Shown: positions 12,301 to 23,300 of the stretch, in pieces | Layout of the letters: each line of letters begins with the position of its first letter | Position numbering within the stretch: the first letter of the stretch is position 1 | Notes under the pieces: generated by a model | What the model saw: the letters and a program-made list of their open reading frames with translations, nothing else | Database searches by the model: none | What the model was told of the DNA's origin: nothing | Translations under genes and position numbers: made by a program | Assembly: GCA_030407085.1 (NCBI GenBank) | Contig: CM059586.1 | Coordinates: 29,995,501-30,059,500, forward strand | Source: Trichopria drosophilae | Lineage: Eukaryota > Arthropoda > Insecta > Hymenoptera > Diapriidae | DNA length: 64,000 bases | Direction of reading: 5' to 3'

Positions 12301-13252
12301 TGTAGTGTAGTGTTAGTATCAAATATTATTCGAATTAGAAATAAGTATTATTGTAATTGCGAATTTACGACTGTATTGTAACGAAACCACATGTACCGTT
12401 ATATTTGTAAATAAATTGAATTGAATTGAAAGTTGTGAAAGAATTACTTACGGCTAAGATTTCGCACATAGTGTCTGCAGTTGTTCCACCGATTTCTTTA
12501 CAAAATGTATAAAAAGCTTCCAAATAAGCTTTGTACAATGTATTTCTGATAATTTCAATGTTCATTTCATCTAAATCTTGTTCGGAAATACAGTCAACGA
12601 AAAATGGAGCTGCAAATATAAATAAATGAACAGAACGTAATATAGAAAATATCGAATTTTAGTTTTAGTTTTTAATAATAGAAAATTTTAAATGTGTACC
12701 TAATGGCGTATCGACTAAAACAGCATTATACAATTCTGCAGGAGTTGCAGCGACATGAATAGCCTCCATTTGTTCGAAACTACCGAGCGGATGACACTTT
12801 GGGATCAATTCCGAAATCGGTCGTTGATGGAGAGTGCCGGTGATCAGAAGAATTATATTATCGATCATGTAACTGTAGGTAATGAAGTCTAAGAACTGCG
12901 ATAATGGTTCGACTGAGTGATTGCGCATGTGTTGGAATTCAACGACTAACTTTTCCCTCAGTTTGTCATCGATGACACTGACGGATAGGGGTGACGGTTC
13001 GTTGGCTAAGAATGTACCATAATCAGTTCCGGCGAGATGTAGTTTCAGATCTTGAAAGAAAGAAATATAAAGAGGTATTTTGTATGAAATTTTTGTTTGG
13101 TAGAAGATATGAAATGTTTAAAAACAATTACCTTCGAGGGTCTCGCATTGTACGAGATTTAGATAATCACTTTGTTGTAGAATTCCACATTTGAAACCAC
13201 GACACAATCCTTCCAGGTATCCACCGTCGATGTTGAAGATACAACCCTTCAT
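9320..13252 (-). CDS. VhaAC39: V-type proton ATPase subunit d (V0 sector, AC39)
   Basis: Subunit d sits on the cytoplasmic face of the V0 ring and couples it to the central stalk of the proton pump that acidifies endosomes and lysosomes. Six exons, all with GT-AG borders: 13252-13132, 13050-12700, 12610-12452, 9849-9673, 9614-9537, 9481-9320. The start ATG opens [20 protein letters not shown], the usual family N-terminus. Later family blocks include [40 protein letters not shown] and [20 protein letters not shown]. The C-terminus is KIDNYIPIF, as in animals. About 348 residues fits the usual 350. Exon 3 carries six T's (plus-strand A's 12600-12605) where the expected PFFVDC reading needs five, which shifts the frame by one. 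Either this is an assembly error or the allele is broken. Intron 3 holds nested transposons. Confidence 0.96.
9905..12432 (+). mobile_element. LINE copy D inside VhaAC39 intron 3
   Basis: The ORF at 9964-10572 encodes the post-catalytic region of an RT ([32 protein letters not shown]). It is related to copy A, which has KTKYLGIIID and NRVLKII. The RT catalytic part is missing. The body is interrupted at 10558-11856 by a fold-back element and resumes to a (ATTGA)n tail at about 12414-12431, a classic LINE 3' end. It lies antisense to the host gene within an intron whose splice sites remain intact. Confidence 0.85.
10558..11856. mobile_element. 1.3-kb fold-back (long inverted repeat) element inserted in LINE D
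   Basis: Termini AAAGAGCCTCTGTAAGCCCC (10558) and GGGGCTTACAGAGGCTCTTT (ending 11856) are perfect inverted copies. The arms stay similar for several hundred bases: ACCCAATAATCCCTG near 10,650 mirrors CAGGGATTATTGGGT near 11,753. Between the arms is a run of diverged units of roughly 115-125 bp, each carrying GCTGATTACGAATC and AAAATGGCGGA words, some inverted. No transposase is encoded and no clear target duplication was found. Confidence 0.82.
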
Positions 13253-13600
13253 TTTAAGTTTTTATAAATGTTTGTGCGTTGCAGACGAAATTCTGTGATG
13301 GCTCGCCCTCTTTTTAGAGTTGATCATATGACCCAGTCGGAAATTGAAACACCGATTTACGCAGGCTCGTGCCACTCGTGAAAGTCGATTTGACAACTGC
13401 GCAGGTGTATGCGTGCATTATTGCATCAATACACACGTGAATATTTGTCATTCCACAAATACATTCATTGTTGTACGCGTATATACATATACCGCGAACT
13501 ATATTAATACGGAGAGGGTAAATACACTGTAAAATAACTAGAAGATAAAATTACACCGCACTCAGCTCACATGGTAAAATCGCATCTCTGAGAGTGACAA
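13253..13600. other. Upstream of VhaAC39; start of duplicated segment
   Basis: This includes the 5' UTR and promoter of the minus-strand V-ATPase gene immediately above 13,252. The stretch at about 13,410-13,530 (GCATTATTGCATCAATACAC and following) recurs at about 14,020-14,135, so part of it is a duplicated unit rather than unique promoter sequence. Confidence 0.5.
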
Positions 13601-13604
13601 AATT

Positions 13605-15215
13605 ATACAATTCTGTTGAGTATTTTACCACGATAAATGTAAATTACTACTAAAATTGAAAAACAATTCTGTTGAGTATTTTACTACGATAAATGTAAAT
13701 TACTGTACAAAAATTGAAAAATTGTCGTTCTGACAGTACATTTATTATTTTTAAACAATTTAAAAAAAAAGACTAATTGAAGCTGAGATATACTGTATAT
13801 AATGCCGGTGTAAAATCACTGGGGAATTGTAAAATCACACCGCACTCAGCTCACACGGTAAAATCGCATCTATGAGAGTAGCAAAATTACAATTCAGTTG
13901 CGTATTTTATTTTACTACGATAAATATAAATTACTACAAAAATTGAAAAATTGTTGTTATGAGAGTACATACACCCATCGGAGTTTAAATATCATTTTAA
14001 ACGAAAAAAAGAAAGACAATGTATGCATTATTGCATCAATACACGTGAATATTTGTCATTCCACTAATGCATTCATTGTTGTACACGTATATATATTACA
14101 CCGCGAACTATATTAATGCGGAGAGGGTAAATACACTGTAAAAAATGCTGGTGTGAAATCACTAGGAGATAATTATACCGCACTCAGCTAACATGGTAAA
14201 ATCGCGTTTCTGTGAGTAGCAAAATTACAATTCTGTTGAGTATTTTAAATTACTACAAAAATTGGAAAACAATTCTGTAGAGTATTTTTTTTCACGGATA
14301 AATGCATACCACGCTTTCCTTTACAAAAATTCAGGTATTCGAATATGAATCCAGCTTACAGTATTGCATTGATATGATTTCCACTATGTAACCCAGTAAG
14401 ATATGTAGAGTATTTTACTACGATCAATGTAAATTACTACAAAAATTGAATAACAATTCTGTTGAGTATTTTACTACGATCAATGTAAATTACTACAAAA
14501 ATTGAAAAACAATTCTGTTGAGTATTTCACTACGATAAATGTAAATTACTCAAAAAATGGAAAAACAATTCTGTTGAGTATTTTACTGCAATAAATGTAA
14601 ATTACACTACAAAAGTTGAAAATTTGTTGTTTTGAGAGTATACCTACCAGAGTTTAAAAATAATTTTAAACGAAAAAAAAGAAAGACACGAAAATTGTAT
14701 CTGGGGAAATTCCGGACAATTTAATTTTTTTTTAATTTTTTTTAAAAAAGACCGATTGAAGCCGAGATGCACTGTAAAAAATGCCGGCGTAAAATTACGA
14801 GGGGATTTTAAAAGTACACAGCACTTGGTAAAATCTCCTCTCTGAGAGTGTCAAAATTAGAATTCTGTCGAGTATTTTACTACGAAAAATGTAAATTACT
14901 ACAAAAAGTGAAAAACAATTCTGTTAAGTGGTTTACTACGAAAAATATAAATTACTACAAAAATGGAAAAACAATTCTGTTGAGTATTTTGCTACGATAA
15001 ATGTAAGTTATTACAAAATTGGAAAAACAATTCTGTTGAGTATTTTATTACAATAAATGTAAATTACTACAAAAATGGAAAAACAATGCTGTTGAGTATT
15101 TTGCTACGATAAATGTAAGTTACTACAAAATTCGAAAAACAATTCTGTTGAGTATTTTACTACGATAAATATAAATTACTGCAAAAATTGAAAAATCGTT
15201 GTTTTGAGAGTACAC
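13605..15215. repeat. 56-bp minisatellite array, about 15 diverged copies
   Basis: The unit begins AATTCTGTTGAGTATTTTAC and continues through TACGATAAATGTAAATTAC and CAAAAATTGAAAAAC. Copies start near 13,614, 13,666, 13,880, 14,230, 14,271, 14,405, 14,454, 14,510, 14,567, 14,860, 14,917, 14,973, 15,029, 15,085 and 15,141. A higher-order layer is visible: sets of units end with a GAGAGTACA...GAGTTTAAA...AAACGAAAAAAAGAAAGAC segment, seen near 13,960, 14,640 and 15,210. There is no coding potential. Confidence 0.9.
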
Positions 15216-15237
15216 CTACCGGAGTTTAAATATCACT

Positions 15238-15564
15238 TTAAAGGGGTTCTAGAGTGCTGGACCGATAAGGTACGCATTTTCACTAAAAACCGTAAATAAA
15301 CAATGACTGAATCAATCTTTCAGCATTCGGGCTCTGTAAGGGCATTTTTAGTTACTATAGGCGGTATCCTAGAAAATACCAAGGAAAGTAATAGAAAATT
15401 CTCAATCAGTTCTCAATTAACATCTTTGGTATTTTCTAGGAAACTGTTTATAGTGCTTAGAATTACCCTTACAGAGTCCGAATTTACAAAATGTTATTCA
15501 GTCATTTAAAGTTTTTAGTGAAATTCCCTACCTTACCCGGCGGACCACTTTAGAACCCCCTTAA
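15238..15564. mobile_element. TTAA-flanked fold-back MITE (piggyBac-like), copy 1
   Basis: The element 15242-15560 is flanked by TTAA on both sides (15238-15241 and 15561-15564). The termini are inverted: AGGGGTTCTAGAGTGCTGGA against TCTAAAGTGGTCC read from the other end. Both arms carry a subterminal TTTTTAGTGA/TCACTAAAAA pair. The uninterrupted target is preserved in sister minisatellite copies near 13,998 and 14,665. TTAA duplication is characteristic of piggyBac elements. No transposase is encoded. Confidence 0.88.
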
Positions 15565-16743
15565 ACGAAAAAAAGAAAGACACGAAAATTGTAGTTGTGG
15601 AAATTCCGCACAATTTCATTTTTAAAAAAACTACGACCAATTGAAGCGGAGAGATTTTTTTCAAATATTGGCAGTTTTGCGGAGCTTCTCGAGGATCTCG
15701 CGTTTTCCGCTTATAAGTAAAAAATAACCATTCGGATCTCAAAATGCTTCAAATAAAAGTTGTAGATGATTAAATTACCAACAATTTTCTTTTTTTATGT
15801 AATGCTGTACGTTCAATATTTACGGAGATATGAACGTTTAAAAAACAAATTAACGCACAGTCGGAACTAGTCGGAAAATAATTACTCGAAAATTGTGGTT
15901 CGTATGTGAAAAGTGCGTAGAATAAAAGTTGTAGATAATGAAATTTTGAATCTATATGTCTAATAAAAAAAATCATTTTGATCATAAATCCACGATGGTA
16001 CAAAATAAAAATATGAAAAATTGTTATTTTCATGTACTTTTTTGTAAATAAGTAATTTTTTACTAAATTTAGACAGAGTATAGAATTGTCAACGTTTTGA
16101 AGAGGATGAAATTAGCTGTAAAATGAGCACCAGTTGGAGATTCTACGATGAATTCTTGAAGAGTTACAGCCGTTTGAAGTTTCATGCAAAAAAGTCAAAA
16201 TTAGTAACAATTACGATTTGTGTGTAAAAACAAATGTAAACTTTTTTTTTTAAATAGGCTTTGAACTGATTTTACTAATATATACAAAGGAAATGCGACA
16301 CATTAAATCGTTACTAATGGGTTACAAAATTATATCCTCAAAAGTTGTCGACTTTCAAAAAAAGTGAGTAAACAATTTTTTTACATTCCTTTTTTGCAAA
16401 TATCTTTGTTGGTACTGATTTCAAGACAAAATTCCATGGAAACAAAATGAAAGCTTACAAAATTTCCTACAAGAATGACTTTGTCGAAAATTGTTTTTTA
16501 AATTAATTGTATAAGTGTTTTATTCGTTTTATAATTGAATAAATTAAATGCATTTCTCGAAAAATAATTTGTTTTTGTATCCTGAAAACCTTTGAAAGTA
16601 ACACAAAGGTTAATAAATAATACCATTAAAAACACTGCAAAATATATTTATAACCTTTACAGATTACTTAACCTTCAAATGCAAAAGCAAAATCCGAATG
16701 TAATTTTACATCAGAAACGGCCATTTTACTGCAATAATTGTAA

Positions 16744-17012
16744 TTTTAAGGGAGTTCTAAAGTGGTCAGCCGGTAAAGTATGAAATTTCACTAAAAAAAA
16801 CAAATTTCACTAAAAAAACGAAATTAAAGATGATACAATAAAATGTTGAAAATTCGGGTTCTGTAAGTGATTTTTATTTATTTCCGAAAATTCTCGGTCA
16901 ATTTTCAATTAATTTCCTTTGCATTTTCTAACGATTCAGTCATTTTTTATTTACAGTTTTTAGTGAAAATCCCTACCTTATCGGACGAGCACTTTAGAAC
17001 TGCTGAGTAACT
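16744..17012. mobile_element. TTAA fold-back MITE, copy 2 (degraded right end)
   Basis: The left end reads TTAAGGGAGTTCTAAAGTGG, with TTTCACTAAAAA inside. The right arm carries GTTTTTAGTGAAAATCCCTA and CACTTTAGAACTGC. It matches copy 1 at 15.24-15.56 kb in both termini and the subterminal motif. The right-hand TTAA is eroded. It lies about 320 bp upstream of the USF3-like start codon and may overlap its promoter. Confidence 0.75.
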
Positions 17013-17328
17013 TTTGTACTAGTAATTTTTTACGCTGAAATGTGTAGAAGAGGATATTTTTCAAAATGGCGGAGTGTATTTGGACAATTTTCTCTTGTGA
17101 ACCAATCATAATGCAAGCACCGAATCATCACATTCGATTTTCGATTTTCGAGTTTCGATTCTAACTCAATGTCGGATCTTTCACCCAACAAGAAAATAAA
17201 AATCCAGAAGCTGTCAAAATTGTTTGGTCGGTAAACTAATGAACCAAACCAATCAAACAAAAAAAAATATGTGATCCTACTTCTGAAGGATTTAAAAAGT
17301 GAAATGTCGTGAGGGAGGTAACTTTATT

Positions 17329-20300
17329 ATGCCCCGAAAGGAAAATACGTGAGTTTTAAAATAAATGTATAAATGGATGTTTTTTTCAAGTCTAATTGTT
17401 GAGTTTTTTATTGTTGTAGAAAAGCCAAAACATGGGAAAGAGACCGAAGAACACGCATGAATGCGTATTTCAAAACTCTCGCAGATCTATTGCCACCGTT
17501 ACAAGAGGGTCGTAAGCGAAATAAAGTGGATATACTGATTCATGCTTCCAAGTACATTAAGGATTTAAATAGTCGTACTGATCAGTTATTTAATGATCGT
17601 GCTTCAGAGGCACACAGTTAGTATATTTTCTAAGTATTTTTAAGTATTCTGATGTAAATGAAACATTTGCGTAATTGTTAAAAATGATACTGACTTGACA
17701 GCTTGAAAATCTTACACTATAAACAAATTTACAGTCATAACTATTTGCATTACTCAAAATTATTTATCTTCTTTTATAGAAGAAGAACTTAACAAGTTAA
17801 AAAAACTAGTAACTCAGCTTGTATCACGAACGCAACTTCTTTCATCCTTATTGAAAGATGCAGGCATCACTGCACCAGCTGAGCCAGCGCTTGAGAAGAT
17901 TTCACCGCTTAAATGGTCTAATAAAATTAATGTGGTTGTCGGAGACAAACAAATCAATGATTTTGATACAAGTAAGTCAATTTTACAAAGTATACAGATA
18001 ACTTAGCTGTATCTTGTTTATTTGATACTTTTATTTTGTTGTTAGAGAAAAAGAGTGAGAAAAAGAAGGAAAAAGCTGGAAACTTGAAAATATCAACGAA
18101 ACGACTAGGGACTAAAAAGTCACCTCCCACGTTAATTGTAGATAATACTCCTGACGAAACTGTTAAAGTAACGATAGAAGATCAGGAAAATCGTGTAAAT
18201 AGTACTAGTAATGAAAAGAATATTGTGTCGGATGTAGTGAAATGTAACGATAACAAGGAGACATCAACAACTACGGTTTCATCGAATGAATCAAAATCTG
18301 ATAATGGTAAGTTACAATTCATTTAACTTATTGATATTTTATTTGTTCACAAAGTCATTACGGGATTGGTCAGATCAGATGAAATATCCTCACTTTTTTC
18401 AAATCGGGTTCAAACGAATGCTCGACGTCCACATCATACTATTAATGAATTAAATTGTAAATCTTGTTACAATTTCAACTCCAGTATTGCATGGTTCAGG
18501 CGTGAAAGGAATTGTGTTCTAATATTAAGGATAATTTTTTAGTTTTTAAATTCAGGTTTCGGAGTTTATGATACATTTATTTCTAGTTACATGTTTTTCT
18601 GTTATTAATTAGATTTTTCTTTTTATATATCTTTTTACTTATACTATTTGACATATTTTCTTTTGTTAACCCTTAAAGATACACCCTATATAAAAATAAC
18701 ACAAAGCGCCATGTGGGGTCGTTGGAGACCCCAATCCGAAGATAATATCGTCATGCGCGGACAGTTTTCGTTATTTCGTCTCAACAAAATTACTGGATAC
18801 TCCCCAAGTATCACTTTACCGCATAGATGAGTTAATAAAAAAATTATTGGTGCTCGTTATAAAAAATGAAACACAAAAGTGATGTTTTTGACAAAAAAAA
18901 TCGTAACTGAGCCAATTTTCAATATTTTGTCCTAAAAATTTAACTTGTGCCTCTTGAAATGTAGCTCTTTAAGATAAAAAATGCTGTAAAAGTGCAGTTT
19001 TAGAAGGGAAAAAAATGTAATATTTATGTGTGGGGTCTCCCAGTACCCCCAGGGCGCTTTAAGGGTTAATGCGCCGTTAAATTATTTCATTTTGTATAAA
19101 GGACCATTTGGATCGTTTTATTAAATAAATAAATAAATAGGGGTCATTAGTAATAGTGAACGAATTTCTAAGCGATAACAAATGTTATTATTTTGAATAT
19201 TTATAAACGAATGGATAAAAGGACCATGCACTAATTAAATGGAAAAGTGGCCCCGTGTAAAACAATACATAATTGCAATCACATTAATTTATTTGGAATG
19301 TCCTGATATATTAAGTTCAAGTGTATTTGCCACCAGTTTAAAGCAATTGTTTAAGTTCTCAAGGTTGGCACCTGAGACTTATACATTTGAATTAAATCAA
19401 ATTCACTGTCGATGTCTTCAATATGAGACATTGTTTATTATTATTATTAAAATTGGCATTTTCGCTTTTCATAATGATGTGCCATTTTAAATTTTAAAAA
19501 TTGGACTTCAGATCATAATCAGTGACACCCGAAAACAGTCGTATTCCACGTTTAGTATACGTTTAGTCATTAAATTTCGTTGCCGCGGATCTCCCAACTT
19601 GACCGCGTTCTCGACCGTTTTTAGTCTGACACAGTGAAAGGGATTAAGACATCTCTGAAAGAGTGACTTTTTACATGGTTTATTTTTTATTGACCGGGGC
19701 CACTTTTCCATTTAATTCATGCGAAATGAACTGCTTTTACATAGAAGTTAACGAGCTGAACGAATTATTCGAGTAAATCGCAAAATATCTGACGAAAATT
19801 AAACGGTGTTTTTTTAAACACAATTAAAGGATGTTCAATTTGTCTGACCGCTATCTAGTGTATTTTATATTTTAATAACCTTCAAGATTGAATCTGCAGG
19901 CCATTTTGCTCGAAAATGACACACCCTTTTGTTGCAAAGTTAAATCGCATTGTTTATAGCAAAACCGAATCTGCGAAAAATCGCATTACCGCGTATTTGG
20001 GAAATTTTTGAAGGGTGTTCATGTTTTTAAAAATGATTTTTCGTGCATTAATGCTAAAGGAAACTAAAGAAAACACCCATTAATTAGCCAAAAATGGACG
20101 GTTATATTCGTCGATTAAATGTTCTTAAAACAATCGTTATGACTTATAACAAAAATTACTTTGATGTGTGTGGCTGCAAAAATTTGCAGAAAATTTGTGT
20201 CTGAAGCCCGGATCAAAGTGATATACTTTCGGCATATTTAGCAAAAATGACGCGACCTTAATATGTTAAAAAGATAGAGCCTAACAATCGTCTAAGTCTA

Positions 20301-23300
20301 TGTTCCTATAAACAATGTTATAACTTTGCAACAAAGGGTGTTCATTTTCTGAATTTTGCTACCACTTTCTTTAAGCCTTTAGAAGTGGTCTGCAGGCTAT
20401 AAACTAATGGAACACCCAGAAAACTGGCCAAAAAAGACCGTTAAATTCTATCACGGCATACTTTAAGTTCCGGGTTATCAATAATGTTATAACTTTGCAA
20501 CAAAAGCAGTTCAAGTGATTTTTTGCTGAATTAATCTTGAAACCTATTCGGATGTTTGGCTAAATGGGCTTTAGTTTCACATTTAACCATTAATCACGAA
20601 AAAAAACGGTCGAATCGCGTCCAGGTTAAAACCCTGCCGACCGGCGTCCGTCTTAAATTTAGTGCGCCAACTTCAGCGTCATACTCGATATAATAACATA
20701 AGTGTATGCAATAGTGTGATTTATATTTTAGTTTTTGGGTTCTAATAATTCAAATTGAGGTTATGTTATTTTTTTATGCGACATTGTTTCCACCGGTCAT
20801 GTGCAATGTAAAAACTTGAATTTATTTTGTGACTCGCACATACCGAAATAATATGTTGTAGCCACTTAATTTAGTAATTATACCACCTAAAGGCGTAATT
20901 ATATTATTATTAATAAATATTAAGAATTAAATGCAAAATAGCCTATTCATATTTCGTCGAACTTATTGAAATTACGAGACACTTCAAACATCATTTTGCC
21001 AACTTTAATTTTTTTTTACCAAATGAGATGGAGTGTTAAAAAACATCGTTGGTTTTTTTCCAATCATTAACAATCTTGCTTTTCTGAGAAGAGTTATACG
21101 GACGATAACGAGTTCATGGAGTGAAATTGGAATTTCAAAAAGGTATTCTGACATAATTGGATCCGCATACAGACCAGACATCTTTTTTAGGTGCGCCGCG
21201 TTCTACTAGTAAGACGTGATTTATTTTACTAAAATTTAGAATACGTCATTTGACTTACAGTAGTAAAAAGACAATCCAATTCGATATTTCGGCATACATA
21301 TTTGGATTCTGCGGTGAAAATTGTATGAAAATTGGCTTTTACCGAGAGCCAACAGCATTTGGGCTGTTAAAAGATACTAAAAAATGTCGAAAATCGAATT
21401 TTTGTTCCCTTTGACCTTCAATATCTCAAAAACTAGAGTCAATTGGATATTTTGGCGGTCATATTTGGATTTTGGAACAAAAATCCTATCAGAATCGACT
21501 CTCGTTTGTAGGGCAACAAAATTTTTTTGAGCTGTTTTATTTATAGATATTTGGGATACTCTGATCCGGATAATAAAAAAACATTTAATCCAAGTTAAAA
21601 GAAAACCTCGAGACATCAGAATTTTTATTATTTAACGTTTAGTTTGTTTATTTAAAAATTTGCAGTATTTTCAGAAACACCATTTGAAAGGGCAGGTTTT
21701 GAGTTATAAGAAATGTCTGAACCAACATTTTTTACGAATACCAAAAGTAGTGACACTAAAGTTGCATGTGTAATAAAACGAAATGATGTGTATACAAAAG
21801 AATTAAATTATTTGAATATTACCTGTATATATAATTGTTTTTTATTAAAACCTTAAATTCGTAATAAAAAAAAATACTGTGTATTATTTAGAAAATCTTG
21901 AAAAACAGGTACAAAATTTAGTTACATTTTTTATATAACCAAAGCTGAATTATTCGCACTGCAAGGACATACTAAAATGTAATAAACCTAATACTGTAAT
22001 ATGTTTCTGATTCAGAAGAGCTTAGTGTATATGTTTATTTACCTTTCAAATCGAGAATTAAAGAATTATGGATTGTACATTTCAAAAGTAGTCATATTTT
22101 TATCGTAGTAACATGAAAAAGCCGAAGAAACATGTAATAAATTATATTTCAGAAAAGGGCAAAAGAATCAAACGCAAAAGAAGAAATGAAGCCAATAAAA
22201 TACAAACCACGCAGAATAACAGCACACCGATCAATGGTTTTCCACCAGGAACATTGGTACTTGCTGGTGGCAAGATAGTTCCTATGGTAACTCCAGTCCC
22301 ACCATTGCCTCCAAATTTTATTGTGAACGCACAACCGCGTCCAACGAATCCGATTATTTTAAATAATGGTTCGCAAAGTCAAATGATAGTCGTACAGTCG
22401 TTACAAGCAAATCCCGTTCAAAATTCTGTGATATCTATTCGTAACGAACCGGTGAACGGCTCCATGCAAAATATGACTCTAAACACTCTGCTCAATCCGA
22501 GGGATTGGGCTTTAAACGTCAAAACAATTTTGGATTCAAGTAGAATTGGCGGACACAAAGGAATTCTTCCCAAAGTCAAAGAAGTTACTAAAACAACCAT
22601 GGCATATAAGGTTCCCATTCCAGCAGTTCACAAACAAAAAGTTGAGTTGAAAGCTGAGAACAAGGGGTCTTCAAGTCCTGAAAAACCGACCAAAGTGAGA
22701 AGTACCCAAAAGGCTTCTAAAAATCAACGAACAACCAATGCTGAAAATCAGAACTCAGAAGATCAAAATGATTCGCAGAAGAACGATCGTCAGTCAACGA
22801 AAAATGGAACACCAGAAAAACAATCACTAAAGAGAAATGCAGATTTTAATGCTGACGACATTGAGTCGTGTAAAAAACCTAAAATTAACGACAGTTTACC
22901 AGAGGAAGATAAGTGCGCTCCCATTGTAGAAACGCAGATTTCGGAAATACCAGCTACTTGCAAATCTATAGAGAATTTAAAACAAGTGGTTGAGAAAATA
23001 GGCGAAGATTCGACCTATATCAAGGTCGGGGCGAACAGTGTCGATCCACAAATTTCGACAGTAACTTCACAAAATGAAGCCATTGAAGAATTGCAGGTAG
23101 CTTCTATTGAAGCTCCACCTAAAAGTCCAACGACATTGGCAGTTTCTACAAATGAAAATGCAAGTCCGGCGATTGAATGTAATGTTGCTGTTTCTGAGGA
23201 CCAGAATAAAGACTTAAATACATCAGAAGAAAAATTAAATGCTACGAACAATGAATGTTCAAACGTGATTTCCACTGAAGAAATTCCGGAACAAACTAAA

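Noticed and set aside
12470..12930. Separate short minus-strand ORFs as independent genes
   Set aside because: They are exons 2 and 3 of the V-ATPase subunit d gene read through into introns.
13605..15215. CRISPR-like array
   Set aside because: Units are contiguous 56-bp tandem repeats without unique spacers, in eukaryotic sequence.
19239..19711. Two ORFs starting MEKWPR on opposite strands
   Set aside because: The identical starts come from the inverted terminal repeats of the fold-back element.
22113..22152. N-terminal 13 codons of the 1,796-codon ORF as the protein start
   Set aside because: Splice phase places the exon start at 22,153, and the ATG lies in the intron.
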